Below, in pieces: positions 51,918 to 60,070 of a stretch of DNA of 64,000 nucleotides. The stretch spans positions 62,001 through 126,000 of the forward strand of contig JAIOPH010000034.1 in the NCBI GenBank assembly GCA_021414005.1, written 5' to 3'. The stretch comes from Chthoniobacter sp. (GTDB lineage: Bacteria > Verrucomicrobiota > Verrucomicrobiia > Chthoniobacterales > Chthoniobacteraceae). The position numbers were made by a program, and so were the translations under genes. A model generated the notes under the pieces. It saw nothing but the letters and a program-made list of their open reading frames with translations. It was not told where the DNA came from and did no database searches. Numbering within the stretch: position 1 is the stretch's first letter; the number at the start of each line of letters is the position of its first letter.

Positions 51918-52763
51918 CTACGATTTGAAATCGCGCGTCGAGAAGATGATCGCGCCGATGACGAAAAACGTGGCGTCGAGCCCGATGAGGTAACCGTAAT
52001 CCTCCAGCATCTGCGGCCACGGCAGAGGGTTGCGGAAGACGTTCAACCAAGTGCTCATGTATTGGTGCATTGTCCACGGACGATAGGCCTCAAGGATCGG
52101 GAAAAAGAAGACGATCCAATCCACAAAAAAGAGCGCAACTGCGGAGATCGTCGCCGTTGCCGGCTTCATGTTGCAGCACGAGAGAGTGAATGAAAAAGTC
52201 GCGATGGTGAGCAGACTGAGGGCAAAGAAGAGCAAGGAGGCGAGGTAGCGCACGAGGCCCGGACCGAAGTCGTAAAAAACGGGGAGCTTTTCGTGCATGA
52301 TTACCAAGAATAAGCCGCCCGCGCCGCGCATGAGCATCGCGGCACCGAGCGCGGAGAGCCCGACGAAGATGACCAGCGTGAAGGTGTAGATGACGCACGT
52401 CGCATATTTTACGCGCAACACGCGCAACCTCGAGACGGGCCGGCAAAGGGTCATGCGCATGGTCCCGTCCTCAACTTCCTTGGCGATGAGGTCGCCGCCG
52501 ACCAGCCCGAGAAAGAGCGCACCAAGGAAGAACAGCGTCATCGTGAGCATGATCATCGCGACTGTCAGGCCGGAGAAATATTGTTCAAACACACCGCCAT
52601 ACTGCTCAACGAGCCGACGCAATCCCCGCTGACCAAACGGAATTTGGCATAGAACGAGGAACAACGTCTCCACACCGAGAAAGACGCCAAAGCCGATGTA
52701 GGTCCGCTTGCGGGCGAAGAGCTTCCAGAGTTCACCGCGGAGTTGGAGGAGAAAGAGACTCAT
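51918..52763 (-). CDS. ABC-2-type transporter permease
   Basis: A 281-residue permease with six hydrophobic helices (first at about 21-40). It begins MSLFLLQLRGELWKLFARKRTYIGFG, the cytoplasmic segment seen in ABC-2 permeases that work with CcmA-like ATPases. The EVEDGTMRMTLCRPVSRLRVLRVK element is the typical ABC-2 coupling loop (GT...L..PVSR). Overlaps the ATPase stop by 4 nt (ATGA). Substrate unknown; exporters of this design move antibiotics, lipids or peptides. Confidence 0.88.
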   Translation of the reverse strand: MSLFLLQLRGELWKLFARKRTYIGFGVFLGVETLFLVLCQIPFGQRGLRRLVEQYGGVFEQYFSGLTVAMIMLTMTLFFLGALFLGLVGGDLIAKEVEDGTMRMTLCRPVSRLRVLRVKYATCVIYTFTLVIFVGLSALGAAMLMRGAGGLFLVIMHEKLPVFYDFGPGLVRYLASLLFFALSLLTIATFSFTLSCCNMKPATATISAVALFFVDWIVFFFPILEAYRPWTMHQYMSTWLNVFRNPLPWPQMLEDYGYLIGLDATFFVIGAIIFSTRDFKS

Positions 52764-53662
52764 GCTTGCGGGGCTGCGCCGTTGTGGGTCAGCGCGAGAT
52801 AGATTTGTTCGAGGTTCCGCCGCTGCGGTTCTACGGCGCTCACGCGCACGCCGCCGCCCACGAGACGAGCCACGAGGTCGGCGGTCGCGCATTTCTCCTC
52901 CAACGCGATGACGCCCGGCTCGACCACGCTCACGCCCGCACTCTCACTGAGCAGCGCAGCAGCCCGCGGCCAGTCGTCCACTTCCAACCGCACCTGCCGT
53001 CGGTCTGTCGCGAGTTCCGCCCAGCGCCCGTCGAAGATTTTGCGCCCTTGATTTAGAATAACGACGTGATCGCAAAGCTGCTCCACCTCCACGAGCAGGT
53101 GGGAGCAAAAGACCACCGTCAGCCCGCGCTCGTGGTTCAGTTTCTTGATGAGCAGCCGCATTTCGTGGATGCCCTCGGGATCAAGGCCGTTCGTCGGTTC
53201 GTCGAGCAGGATGACCTCGTTGGCAGGCAGCAGCGCCTGCGCGAGGCCGAGCCGCTGCCGCATGCCCTGCGAGTAAGTGCCCACCTTGTCCTGGATGCGC
53301 GCCGTCAGCCCCACCGTCTCCACCGCCTCCGCAATCTGCGCCCGCGGCACACGCGCCGAGTAGCTCGTGTAAATCTCCAAATTTCGCCAGCCGCTCAGGT
53401 AGTCATAAAAGCGCGGTGCCTCGAAAATCGCGCCCGTCTTCGCCAGCGCCCGCGCCCGCTCGCGCTGGACGGACACGCCACCGATCAGCGCCTCGCCCCC
53501 ATCGGGAAAGACTTGTCCAAGCAGGATGCCGAGCGTCGTGCTTTTCCCCGCGCCGTTGTGCCCGAGCAGGCCAAAGACCTCGCCCTTGCGCACCTCGAAT
53601 GAGAGCCCGTGCAGTGCGGGCTTTCCCCGCCACGCCTTCTTCAAATTATGCAGGGCGATCAT
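52760..53662 (-). CDS. ABC exporter ATP-binding protein
   Basis: A 300-residue ATPase of the CcmA/NatA type. Walker A GHNGAGKST, Q-loop about IFEAPRFYDYLSG, signature YSQGMRQRLGLAQAL, Walker B VILLDEPTNGLDPEG and switch His in VVFCSHLLVEV. The last ~80 residues form the extra C-terminal domain common in this group. It is cotranscribed with the permease gene. The 59-bp region upstream is shared with the divergent membrane-protein gene. Confidence 0.94.
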   Translation of the reverse strand: MIALHNLKKAWRGKPALHGLSFEVRKGEVFGLLGHNGAGKSTTLGILLGQVFPDGGEALIGGVSVQRERARALAKTGAIFEAPRFYDYLSGWRNLEIYTSYSARVPRAQIAEAVETVGLTARIQDKVGTYSQGMRQRLGLAQALLPANEVILLDEPTNGLDPEGIHEMRLLIKKLNHERGLTVVFCSHLLVEVEQLCDHVVILNQGRKIFDGRWAELATDRRQVRLEVDDWPRAAALLSESAGVSVVEPGVIALEEKCATADLVARLVGGGVRVSAVEPQRRNLEQIYLALTHNGAAPQA

Positions 53663-53685
53663 CGGCTGGTGGGGAAATACGTGGA

Positions 53686-53713
53686 TTGAATGAGCGGAGC
53701 TTTTTCGTAGCCT
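53686..53713 (+). promoter_or_regulatory. Candidate promoter of the 281-residue membrane-protein gene
   Basis: TTGAAT (53686-53691), 16-bp spacer, TAGCCT (53708-53713), ending 8 nt before the ATG at 53722. Confidence 0.5.
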
Positions 53714-53721
53714 CCCGCAGC

Positions 53722-54567
53722 ATGCAAATCTTTTCCCTTGGCGCGATGGCGGTCGAAGCAGCATCCCAGCCCGATTTTCAACCGGTTCTCGCGCGCCTTG
53801 GAGAATTCATGCAGCGGGACGAAGTCCGCTGGCTGCGCAATTTCTTTCTCGCGATGTTCATCGCCACCCAGCTCCTGAACATCCTGTGGTGCTGGATCGC
53901 CTCGAAAATTGCGGTTCGTGGCGAGCACGCGACACTGGGCAACGCCTGCAAAGTCTGGCTCGTCAGTCTGTTGCTGCCCCTCGCCATTGGCGCGGGCCTG
54001 TTTTTCTTTGGCCCCATGGTGATCGGCAGTCTTGATGGGATCAGCCCGGCCAGCGCGCTGGCCCTTTTTGGGTGCTTTTTCTTTTTGTGCCTGCTGCTCT
54101 TTCTCTTCATTCCGATGCAGGTGTACGAGATCGGATTTTTGAACGCCCTGGGCTTCGTCGTGCTGACCGTCATCTTTACCGCCGTCGGCAACAGCGCCGC
54201 TCAAGTCGTGGTGGGCAATCTCTTTCACATGAAGGGACGCATCGAAGCGCTCAAGAACTCCACGGGTAAAACCGACGCCGAGCGCCAGGCTTTTACCGAC
54301 CGCCTTTTCGGCAAGGACGCGCCGGACGAAATCGACCGGATGCTGGATGATGCCGCGCAGCCCATCGGCAGGGCCAAAACGCTCACGGAGCGCGAGGCGA
54401 CCATCCAGTCGATCCAGCAGAAGCTCGAAGCACGGCACCGCGCGCTGCCGCCCGGCAATCCGCAGGCGCTGACCACATTCCAGGTCCAGTTCGACCGCTA
54501 CATGCACCTGCTGAACCAGGCGAAAACCGACCGCGCGGCACCGCTCACTCCGCCGAAAAAATCCTGA
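53722..54567 (+). CDS. Hypothetical four-helix membrane protein
   Basis: A 281-residue protein I do not recognise. Four hydrophobic segments lie at about 41-64, 78-100, 110-135 and 137-160 (NFFLAMFIATQLLNILWCW; LLLPLAIGAGLFFFG; ALFGCFFFLCLLLFLFIP; GFVVLTVIFTAVGN). A soluble C-terminal part of ~110 residues with heptad-like charged sequence follows (TDAERQAFTDRLFGK, REATIQSIQQKLEARH). Start chosen at MQIFSLGAMAVEAAS because a -10 element ends 8 nt before it. Divergent from the ABC exporter, which gives no firm functional hint. Confidence 0.65.
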   Translation: MQIFSLGAMAVEAASQPDFQPVLARLGEFMQRDEVRWLRNFFLAMFIATQLLNILWCWIASKIAVRGEHATLGNACKVWLVSLLLPLAIGAGLFFFGPMVIGSLDGISPASALALFGCFFFLCLLLFLFIPMQVYEIGFLNALGFVVLTVIFTAVGNSAAQVVVGNLFHMKGRIEALKNSTGKTDAERQAFTDRLFGKDAPDEIDRMLDDAAQPIGRAKTLTEREATIQSIQQKLEARHRALPPGNPQALTTFQVQFDRYMHLLNQAKTDRAAPLTPPKKS

Positions 54568-54599
54568 CATCGGTGGCTTCCTGCCATCAGGTCGCTGCC

Positions 54600-55238
54600 T
54601 CATTTTTCGGTGAAAAATTTCACGTCCTTCGTGGCGTGGCCATCGGCGTAGAGGATGTTCACCTTGTTGTCGGTGTAGGGGTGAAAGCCCTCCTTGTCCG
54701 AGAGAATGGGGATGTGACTGAGATCATCCACGAGCCCGAGGAAATTCAGGCTCGCGACCGCCTGTCCATTGAGCGTCACGTTCCAGACGTAGCTCGTGCC
54801 GGTCTTCGCCGCGAAGCCCTGCTTGTCCGCGGGACACGCAAAGACACCTTTCGCCGACACATATTTGTCGAGCGTGTTGTCGATCACCGGCACGTCATCC
54901 GCCCGACTCGCACGCGCGGTTTTGAGCGTGGGCATGGTGTTGTTGTTTTCCCCGAGATAAAGCGACAGCGCGATGCCGAGCTGACGGAGATTCGAGGTGC
55001 AAGCCGTCGCGCGCCCGCTCTCGATCACGCGCCGATAGGCGGGATACGCGAGCGCCGCGAGCACCGCGATGATGACGAGGACGACGAGCAACTCGGCGAG
55101 GGTGAAAGCGGAATGACGAATGACGGACGACGAATGTCGAAAAAATGACGGTGCCCGAAGCCGGAAGCACCCGCGCACGGGAATTTCGTCATTCGTCATT
55201 CCGACTTCTTTTGTCATTCCACATTCGTCATTCGTCAT
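54600..55238 (-). CDS. Type IV pseudopilin-like protein with H-X9-DG C-terminus
   Basis: Up to 212 residues. The prepilin signature is AFTLAELLVVLVIIAVLAAL, with cleavage expected before Phe and Glu at +5; position -1 is Ala rather than Gly. The mature domain has the CTSNLRQLG and CPAD segments and the C-terminal NILYADGHATKDVKFF, the H-X9-DG signature abundant in Verrucomicrobia and Planctomycetes. The ~46-residue leader is unusually long and is encoded by a GTCATTCGTCATTCG-type repeat (MTNDE..., SSSVIRHS). The true start may be at any of several Met codons. It overlaps the upstream gene by 11 nt. Confidence 0.8.
   Translation of the reverse strand: MTNDECGMTKEVGMTNDEIPVRGCFRLRAPSFFRHSSSVIRHSAFTLAELLVVLVIIAVLAALAYPAYRRVIESGRATACTSNLRQLGIALSLYLGENNNTMPTLKTARASRADDVPVIDNTLDKYVSAKGVFACPADKQGFAAKTGTSYVWNVTLNGQAVASLNFLGLVDDLSHIPILSDKEGFHPYTDNKVNILYADGHATKDVKFFTEK
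55111..55238. repeat. GAATGACGAATGACG inverted-repeat element inside the pseudopilin leader
   Basis: Left arm 55111-55148 carries GAATGACGAATGACGGACG and CGAATGTCG. The right arm (about 55188-55238) carries GTCATTCGTCATTCC and ATTCGTCATTCGTCATG in the opposite sense. The arms can pair. The element lies wholly in coding sequence: the 3' end of the 195-residue gene and the 5' part of the pseudopilin gene. Confidence 0.75.
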
Positions 55239-55815
55239 GCCGCCTTCTCCCTTCCCCCGCTGACTGCAAATTCTTCTGCAACTGCTCGATCAGCGGCGCG
55301 ACATCCATTTTCACCTCCGCGCTGGCCTCGCTGTAAAACGATTTGAAGCCCTGATCCATGATCTTCCTGGCGTTGGCGTCAAACTTCGCGTCGTCGGGCG
55401 GGCGCTCGCCCTCATGCTTCTTCATGTCGTCGAGAGCCTTCGTCACAAACTGCTGCCGCTTCTCGGGCGTCATCTTGTTTAGCGCGTCCATCATCTGCTT
55501 AAAACCGGTGGGCAGCGTGAGGTCGAGAAAGCGCGCCTGCTCCTCCGGAGTGAGGGCGCGGAAAAAGCCGTCGAGCCCTCTGCCCATGCGGACGCCGCGC
55601 CGGTCCTCATAGCTGAGCTGGTTCATTTGCCGGGCCAGTTTTTCGATGACCTTCGCCCGCTCGCCCGCCGACTTTCCCTCAATGGGATGCGCGGCGACAT
55701 AGGTCGTCACGGTTTCCGGCGTGACCTTGGCGCGGCGCGCAAAAAAGATCACGCTCCCGGCGATGAGCCAGATCACCGCGAGGGCGGCGGCGAGTTTGAG
55801 CCAGGGAAAGCGCAT
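55228..55815 (-). CDS. Hypothetical single-pass membrane protein
   Basis: A 195-residue protein. One N-terminal TM (MRFPWLKLAAALAVIWLIAG) is followed by an extracytoplasmic, mostly helical domain with repeated charged segments (FFRALTPEEQARFLDLTLPTGFKQMMDALNKMTPEKRQQFV). The T-P-E-E/K-R-x-x-F pattern occurs twice. I do not recognise a named family; similar proteins accompany pseudopilin genes in related genomes, as far as I recall. The C-terminus (GRRRHDE) is read from the repeat shared with the pseudopilin gene and is probably not functional. Confidence 0.65.
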   Translation of the reverse strand: MRFPWLKLAAALAVIWLIAGSVIFFARRAKVTPETVTTYVAAHPIEGKSAGERAKVIEKLARQMNQLSYEDRRGVRMGRGLDGFFRALTPEEQARFLDLTLPTGFKQMMDALNKMTPEKRQQFVTKALDDMKKHEGERPPDDAKFDANARKIMDQGFKSFYSEASAEVKMDVAPLIEQLQKNLQSAGEGRRRHDE

Positions 55816-55989
55816 ACGAATAAAGTCCGCGTAGCGTCGCGCAGAAATCCGCGCTGCACACGACATTCGTTGCGGAGGTCTGCGCGCCGTCAGCGACTTT
55901 TACGGTCCCTTTACAATAATCCCGCGCGCGGCTCATACGGCCTTAACAGTCGCGCTGTTTGGTTGGAGAAATCCCAACCACCAACCCCG

Positions 55990-57774
55990 ATGAAAACTCT
56001 CGACCTTTCCTCCCGCATCCTGACCTCCCTCGCGCTCGCGTGGACCGCCGCCGCCGCGCACGCCGAGCCGCTGCTCTCGTCGTGGTTTACGGAGATTTCG
56101 TCGAAATACGCGCGTATCTACACGAGCGACGCGAACAAGCTGCAGGGCACCTCCGTGACGACCTGGACCAATGGCACGCAAGACCAGTCGCTGCCCGCGT
56201 ATTGCGGCGTCCAGTCGGTCTCCTACTCCACGGACTGGGTGTATATCAAAACCAGCGGGCTCGCCGGGCACGTCATGGGTCCGTGGCAAAACGGATCGTT
56301 TCCGAATCTGCCAAAGAACCAAAACGTGACCTACCGCTTTCCCCGCTCGCCGGGCGCGGTACCGACGACGAAGACGCTGACGGGCCTCGGCGCGATCGGG
56401 TATTTCGTGGACGGCGTGGCAATGTTCGATTCGCGCGACGGCTTCGTCTGGACGGGCACGACCGAGGCGGGGAACGGTACTTACTATTGGAACCGCGACG
56501 CCTATGTGAATGAGGGAGCCACTTTCGACGAAGGCAAGGCACACCAGGAAAACAGCGGCACGCATCACTACCACGCCAATCCCATCGCGCTGCGCTACCT
56601 GCTGGGCGATCATGTGGACTTCAATGCGGCGACCAAGGTTTACTCCGAAAGCACCGCGCCCGTGACCAAGCACTCGCCCATTCTCGGCTGGGTGCGCGAC
56701 GGCTACCCAGTCTATGGCCCGTACGGCTACGCCTCGGCGCTGGATGCCGGCAGCGCAGTCACACGGATGCGCTCCGGCTACGCCCTGCGCGACGGGAGCA
56801 GCGTGGCCAACATCGACGACGTGCGCGTGACCGGCCGGACGTTGCCCGCGTGGGCGCTCCGCATCTACGGCGCGCAGACCCAGACGGGGCCGACCAATTT
56901 CACGACTTATCCGCTCGGGCGCTACATGGAGGACAAGGCCTTCCGCGGCGACATCGCCGGCCAGAGCATGGGCGCGGCGGGGACTTACGATCTCGACGAA
57001 TACAACGGGCGTTATTGCGTGACGCCGGAATTTCCCGGCGGCACCTATGCCTACTTCGTGGCCATCGACGCGGCGGGCGCGCCCACTTTTCCCTACAATA
57101 TCGGTCGCGCCTACTACGGCAGCCCGACAGGTGCCGCCACCACGCTCGCCGGCACCGAGACGACCTATGTGAGCGCCGGGCCAAACACCTCCGAGCAGCC
57201 GCAAGTGACCGCAGTGGACAGCGCGAGCGGTAACGTGACGCTGGTCTGGAACAGCACCGAGGGCGGGACTTACAAAGTGGAAGCCGTGAGCGACCTGACC
57301 GGCACCTGGGCCACCCTGAACGCCGCGTATCCCGCCGCCGCCGGAGCGGTGGAGACCACGCTCGTGGAAAACGGAGCGGCTACAGCCGGCAGCAAACGCT
57401 TTTACCGTCTGAACCGTACCGCGCTTGCCACCTACGACGGCGGCGGGGGCACGGGCGGCGGCAGCACCGCGGTGGCCCCCGGCGGGAGCGCCGCGCGCGG
57501 GGCCACGGTGACGGTGACGATCACAATTACAGCACCGCCCACCCTTCCACCATTTCAGAACAACCAAGGCCAGACCCTGCTTCCGTCATCTGTCGTTCTT
57601 GGCGGCTCGATCAGCGGCTCGAGTATTTCGCGTCCGGCACAAGCGACCGTTCTCGCCACCTTCGCCATTCCCGCCAACGCTACGCCGGGGCGGCAAAACA
57701 TCATCATCACATTTCCGCCTCCGCCGAACGGTGGGACAGCGGCATCCTATTCCGTCACATTCACAATCAACTGA
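55990..57774 (+). CDS. Secreted YHYH-domain protein
   Basis: A 594-residue exported protein, signal peptide MKTLDLSSRILTSLALAWTA ending AHAE. The YHYH domain (about 30-390) has its eponymous histidines in SGTHHYHANP and landmarks AGHVMGPWQNGSFPNLPKNQ, IGYFVDGVAMFDSRDG, SPILGWVRDGYPVYGPYGY and YLDEYNGR-like YDLDEYNGRYCVTPEFPGGTYAYFV. A fibronectin/PEP-CTERM-type linker with GGGGTGGG and a beta-sandwich C-terminal domain (TVTITITAPP...ATFAIPANATPGRQNIIITF) follow. Function unknown; the His-rich centre suggests metal binding. The gene overlaps trpF by 8 nt tail to tail. Confidence 0.87.
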   Translation: MKTLDLSSRILTSLALAWTAAAAHAEPLLSSWFTEISSKYARIYTSDANKLQGTSVTTWTNGTQDQSLPAYCGVQSVSYSTDWVYIKTSGLAGHVMGPWQNGSFPNLPKNQNVTYRFPRSPGAVPTTKTLTGLGAIGYFVDGVAMFDSRDGFVWTGTTEAGNGTYYWNRDAYVNEGATFDEGKAHQENSGTHHYHANPIALRYLLGDHVDFNAATKVYSESTAPVTKHSPILGWVRDGYPVYGPYGYASALDAGSAVTRMRSGYALRDGSSVANIDDVRVTGRTLPAWALRIYGAQTQTGPTNFTTYPLGRYMEDKAFRGDIAGQSMGAAGTYDLDEYNGRYCVTPEFPGGTYAYFVAIDAAGAPTFPYNIGRAYYGSPTGAATTLAGTETTYVSAGPNTSEQPQVTAVDSASGNVTLVWNSTEGGTYKVEAVSDLTGTWATLNAAYPAAAGAVETTLVENGAATAGSKRFYRLNRTALATYDGGGGTGGGSTAVAPGGSAARGATVTVTITITAPPTLPPFQNNQGQTLLPSSVVLGGSISGSSISRPAQATVLATFAIPANATPGRQNIIITFPPPPNGGTAASYSVTFTIN

Positions 57775-58426
57775 CCCCGGACGAAGCGCCGCGCGCCTCG
57801 GCGAGGAAGCACGCCATACGCTCGGGACATTTCCGGCGCGGGTCGCCGGGAACTTCCACGCCGCTGGCCACATCCACGGCAAAGGGGCGCACGGCTTCCA
57901 CGGCGGCGCGGACGTTTTCCGGCTGCAAGCCGCCCGCAAGGATGATGTGCAGCGAGGGATGCCGCCGCACGCACTCGGCGGCAAGCGGAAGGTCGATCAG
58001 CCGGCCGGTGCCGCCGTAGGCCGCTCCGGCGTGGGCATCGAGCAGCACATGCGGGGTGGAAAAGCGGTCGGCGCTGGCGACATCGGCCGCATTGCGCAGG
58101 CGGAGGGCTTTGATGAAAGGCCGGCCGAGACGCGCAAACTCGGCGCAGTAGGCGGCGTCCTCGTCGCCGTGGAATTGCACGACATCGAAATCCTGCCGCG
58201 AGGCCACCGCGCGGGCTTCGTCGAGCGGGAGATTCACGACCACGGCGACGCGCGTGACGAAAGGCGGGAGTGTGCGCAGCCAGGTGTTGTCGGCGGCGGG
58301 ATCGAGGTAGCGTTTCGAACCGGGGAAAAGGTTGAAGCCGAGGGCGTCGGCCCCGAGGGCGATGGCGGCATCAGCATCGGCGCGGTGGGTGAGGCCGCAG
58401 ATTTTCACCCGCACGCGCGGGCTCAC
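57767..58426 (-). CDS. trpF: Phosphoribosylanthranilate isomerase
   Basis: A 219-residue TIM-barrel enzyme for the third step of tryptophan synthesis. Catalytic Cys in KICGLT, phosphate site GFNLFPGSKRY, VVQFHGDE, LLDAHAGAAYGGTGRLIDL with the general-acid Asp, ILAGGLQPENV and VDVASGVEV. It overlaps the upstream small-membrane-protein gene by 4 nt (ATGA) and is not near trpD. Confidence 0.95.
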   Translation of the reverse strand: MSPRVRVKICGLTHRADADAAIALGADALGFNLFPGSKRYLDPAADNTWLRTLPPFVTRVAVVVNLPLDEARAVASRQDFDVVQFHGDEDAAYCAEFARLGRPFIKALRLRNAADVASADRFSTPHVLLDAHAGAAYGGTGRLIDLPLAAECVRRHPSLHIILAGGLQPENVRAAVEAVRPFAVDVASGVEVPGDPRRKCPERMACFLAEARGASSGVS

Positions 58427-58830
58427 TCGATGACTTTCCCCTGCACCTGCTTGATCTGCCCGTGGTGGGTGAGGATCTGGTACTTACCCTGGCTGTCTTT
58501 GAAAAACGCGCTGAGCACCCAGTTGACGACGCTGACGATGAGGGCACCAAAGAAAGCACTCCAAAATCCGCCCGCGTGAAACCCGGGTACGATGCCCGCG
58601 GCAAGCTGCAGCATGAGGGCATTGATGACGAGGATGAAGAAGCCCAGCGTGACGACGATGAACGGCAGGCTGAGCAAAAGAAGCACTGGCCGGATGAACG
58701 CGTTGATTATGCCGAGCAGGAGCGCGGTGCAGATCAACGCCGTCAGGTTTTCCGCCTCCATCGGGGTCAGCTTCACGGCCACGGCCACCGCGATACTCGT
58801 GCAAAGCCAACGAATGAGGAATGGTTTCAT
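58423..58830 (-). CDS. Phage-holin-family (DUF360-type) membrane protein
   Basis: A 135-residue protein with four helices: start MKPFLIRWLCTSIAVAVAVKLTP, then TALICTALLLGIINAFIRPVLLLLSLPF, VVTLGFFILVINALMLQLAAGIVPGF and FWSAFFGALIVSVVNWVLSAFF. The LGIINAFIRPVLLLLSLP and NALMLQLA motifs define the phage_holin_4_2 family, which despite its name is widespread in ordinary chromosomes with no lytic role known. No prophage genes surround it. Confidence 0.9.
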   Translation of the reverse strand: MKPFLIRWLCTSIAVAVAVKLTPMEAENLTALICTALLLGIINAFIRPVLLLLSLPFIVVTLGFFILVINALMLQLAAGIVPGFHAGGFWSAFFGALIVSVVNWVLSAFFKDSQGKYQILTHHGQIKQVQGKVIE

Positions 58831-58836
58831 GCCTCG

Positions 58837-58865
58837 ACGTTACGGCGGCGGCGGGCTGATTCCAA
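58837..58865 (-). promoter_or_regulatory. Candidate promoter of the holin-family gene and trpF
   Basis: Minus-strand TTGGAA (58860-58865), 17-bp spacer, TAACGT (58837-58842), ending 6 nt before the ATG at 58830. Confidence 0.55.
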
Positions 58866-58904
58866 GCGGCTTCGCCGGGCGCGGAGAGTTTTTGCGCGCG
58901 TGGC

Positions 58905-58934
58905 TTGAATGTGCGCGCCGGCGGCTGCTAGCGT
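58905..58934 (+). promoter_or_regulatory. Candidate promoter of the amidase gene
   Basis: TTGAAT (58905-58910), 18-bp spacer, TAGCGT (58929-58934), ending 7 nt before the GTG at 58942. It supports GTG rather than the in-frame ATG at 58909, which lies inside this element. Confidence 0.5.
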
Positions 58935-58941
58935 CCATCGC

Positions 58942-60006
58942 GTGCGCCCCATTTTTCTGTCGTTGCTCGGCCTTTGGATCCTCCAAGGAACAGGACTGCA
59001 CGGGGAATTGAGCGAGGAGGAAAAGAAGCGGCAATTTCTGAAGGCGCGGGAGGAAATCCACACCATCCCCATGACACCCGCGCCCGACGCGGCACATCCC
59101 AAGCCCAAGCCGAAGCCCAAACCTGATCCGCGACCCGAGCCCGAGGCCACGCCCAAGCCCAAGCCAAAACCTGACTCCGAGTCCCCAGCGACTCCGAAGC
59201 CCAAGCCCAAGCCCGAGCCGGAAGTTGCGCCCAAGCCGAAGCCAAAACCCAAGCCCGACCCGGAGCCGGAAACGACGCCGAAACCCAAGCCCAAGCCTGA
59301 GCCCGAGCCAGTCACGCCGCGCCCGCAGCCTTTCAATCCGCCGCCCACGCCCGCGCCGCCGGTCACTCCCCCGCCCGTGACCCCGCCACCGAAGCCCGAT
59401 CTAGAGCGCCCCATCACCATCGAAAAAAACGGCTTCGAGCAGGCGGGCGGCTTCCAACCCGCGCGTCAGCCCGGTTGGTTTGAGCGCTGGAAATACCTCA
59501 CCAAGCCGGTGCTGAAACAGATCAACAATGCTCCCGTGCTCAGCCGCCGGTGGCGCTACATCGTGGTCCACAACAGCGGCACCCGGCAGGGCAACGCCAA
59601 GGCTTTCGAGTATTACCACCGCAACGTCCGCGGGATGCCGAACGGCATGGCCTACCATTTCGTCATCGGCAATGGCAGCTCCTCCGGCGACGGCGAAATC
59701 GAGATCGGCAACCGCTGGCACCGGCAGATCCAAGGCGGCCACGTCCACAGCGACTACCTGAACAATATCGCCCTCGGCATCTGCCTCGTCGGTGATTTCA
59801 ACCGCGACACGCCGACCAAGCGCCAGATCGAAGCCTGCGAAGAACTCATCCGTTTCCTCCGCCAGCGCGTGGGCAAGATCGACAGCAAATGGGCCATCGT
59901 GAAACCGCACCGCGAAATCAATCCGCCCCGCTGGCCCACCGACTGCCCCGGCGACAAATTTCCCTACCGCTGGATCCACGGCCGCTTCGACCAGCCGGGC
60001 ACATGA
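58942..60006 (+). CDS. N-acetylmuramoyl-L-alanine amidase with long Pro-Lys linker
   Basis: A 354-residue secreted amidase (amidase_2/PGRP fold). Signal peptide RPIFLSLLGLWILQGTGLHG. Residues ~55-155 are an extended PKPKPEPEP-type repeat, probably a rigid spacer through the wall or to the outer membrane. The catalytic domain begins YIVVHNSGT (first zinc His) and continues MPNGMAYHFVIGNG, WHRQIQGGH, GICLVGDFN and KPHREINPPRWPTDCPGDKFPY (second His and Asp/Cys ligand region). The spacing is that of peptidoglycan-cleaving amidases. Start chosen from the GTG 7 nt after a -10 element. Confidence 0.88.
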   Translation: MRPIFLSLLGLWILQGTGLHGELSEEEKKRQFLKAREEIHTIPMTPAPDAAHPKPKPKPKPDPRPEPEATPKPKPKPDSESPATPKPKPKPEPEVAPKPKPKPKPDPEPETTPKPKPKPEPEPVTPRPQPFNPPPTPAPPVTPPPVTPPPKPDLERPITIEKNGFEQAGGFQPARQPGWFERWKYLTKPVLKQINNAPVLSRRWRYIVVHNSGTRQGNAKAFEYYHRNVRGMPNGMAYHFVIGNGSSSGDGEIEIGNRWHRQIQGGHVHSDYLNNIALGICLVGDFNRDTPTKRQIEACEELIRFLRQRVGKIDSKWAIVKPHREINPPRWPTDCPGDKFPYRWIHGRFDQPGT

Positions 60007-60070
60007 GGGCATTTGGCATTAGCATTTTGGAGACAGCGACCTGCGGCGACCCCAAGGTGCCCAATGCTCA

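Noticed and set aside
58423..58830. Possible prophage because of a holin-family protein
   Set aside because: The family is mostly chromosomal and non-lytic; neighbours are trpF and a host-type amidase, with no integrase, capsid or tail genes.
58909..58941. ATG start for the amidase 11 codons earlier
   Set aside because: It would place the start inside the -35/-10 element and add polar residues before a good signal peptide.
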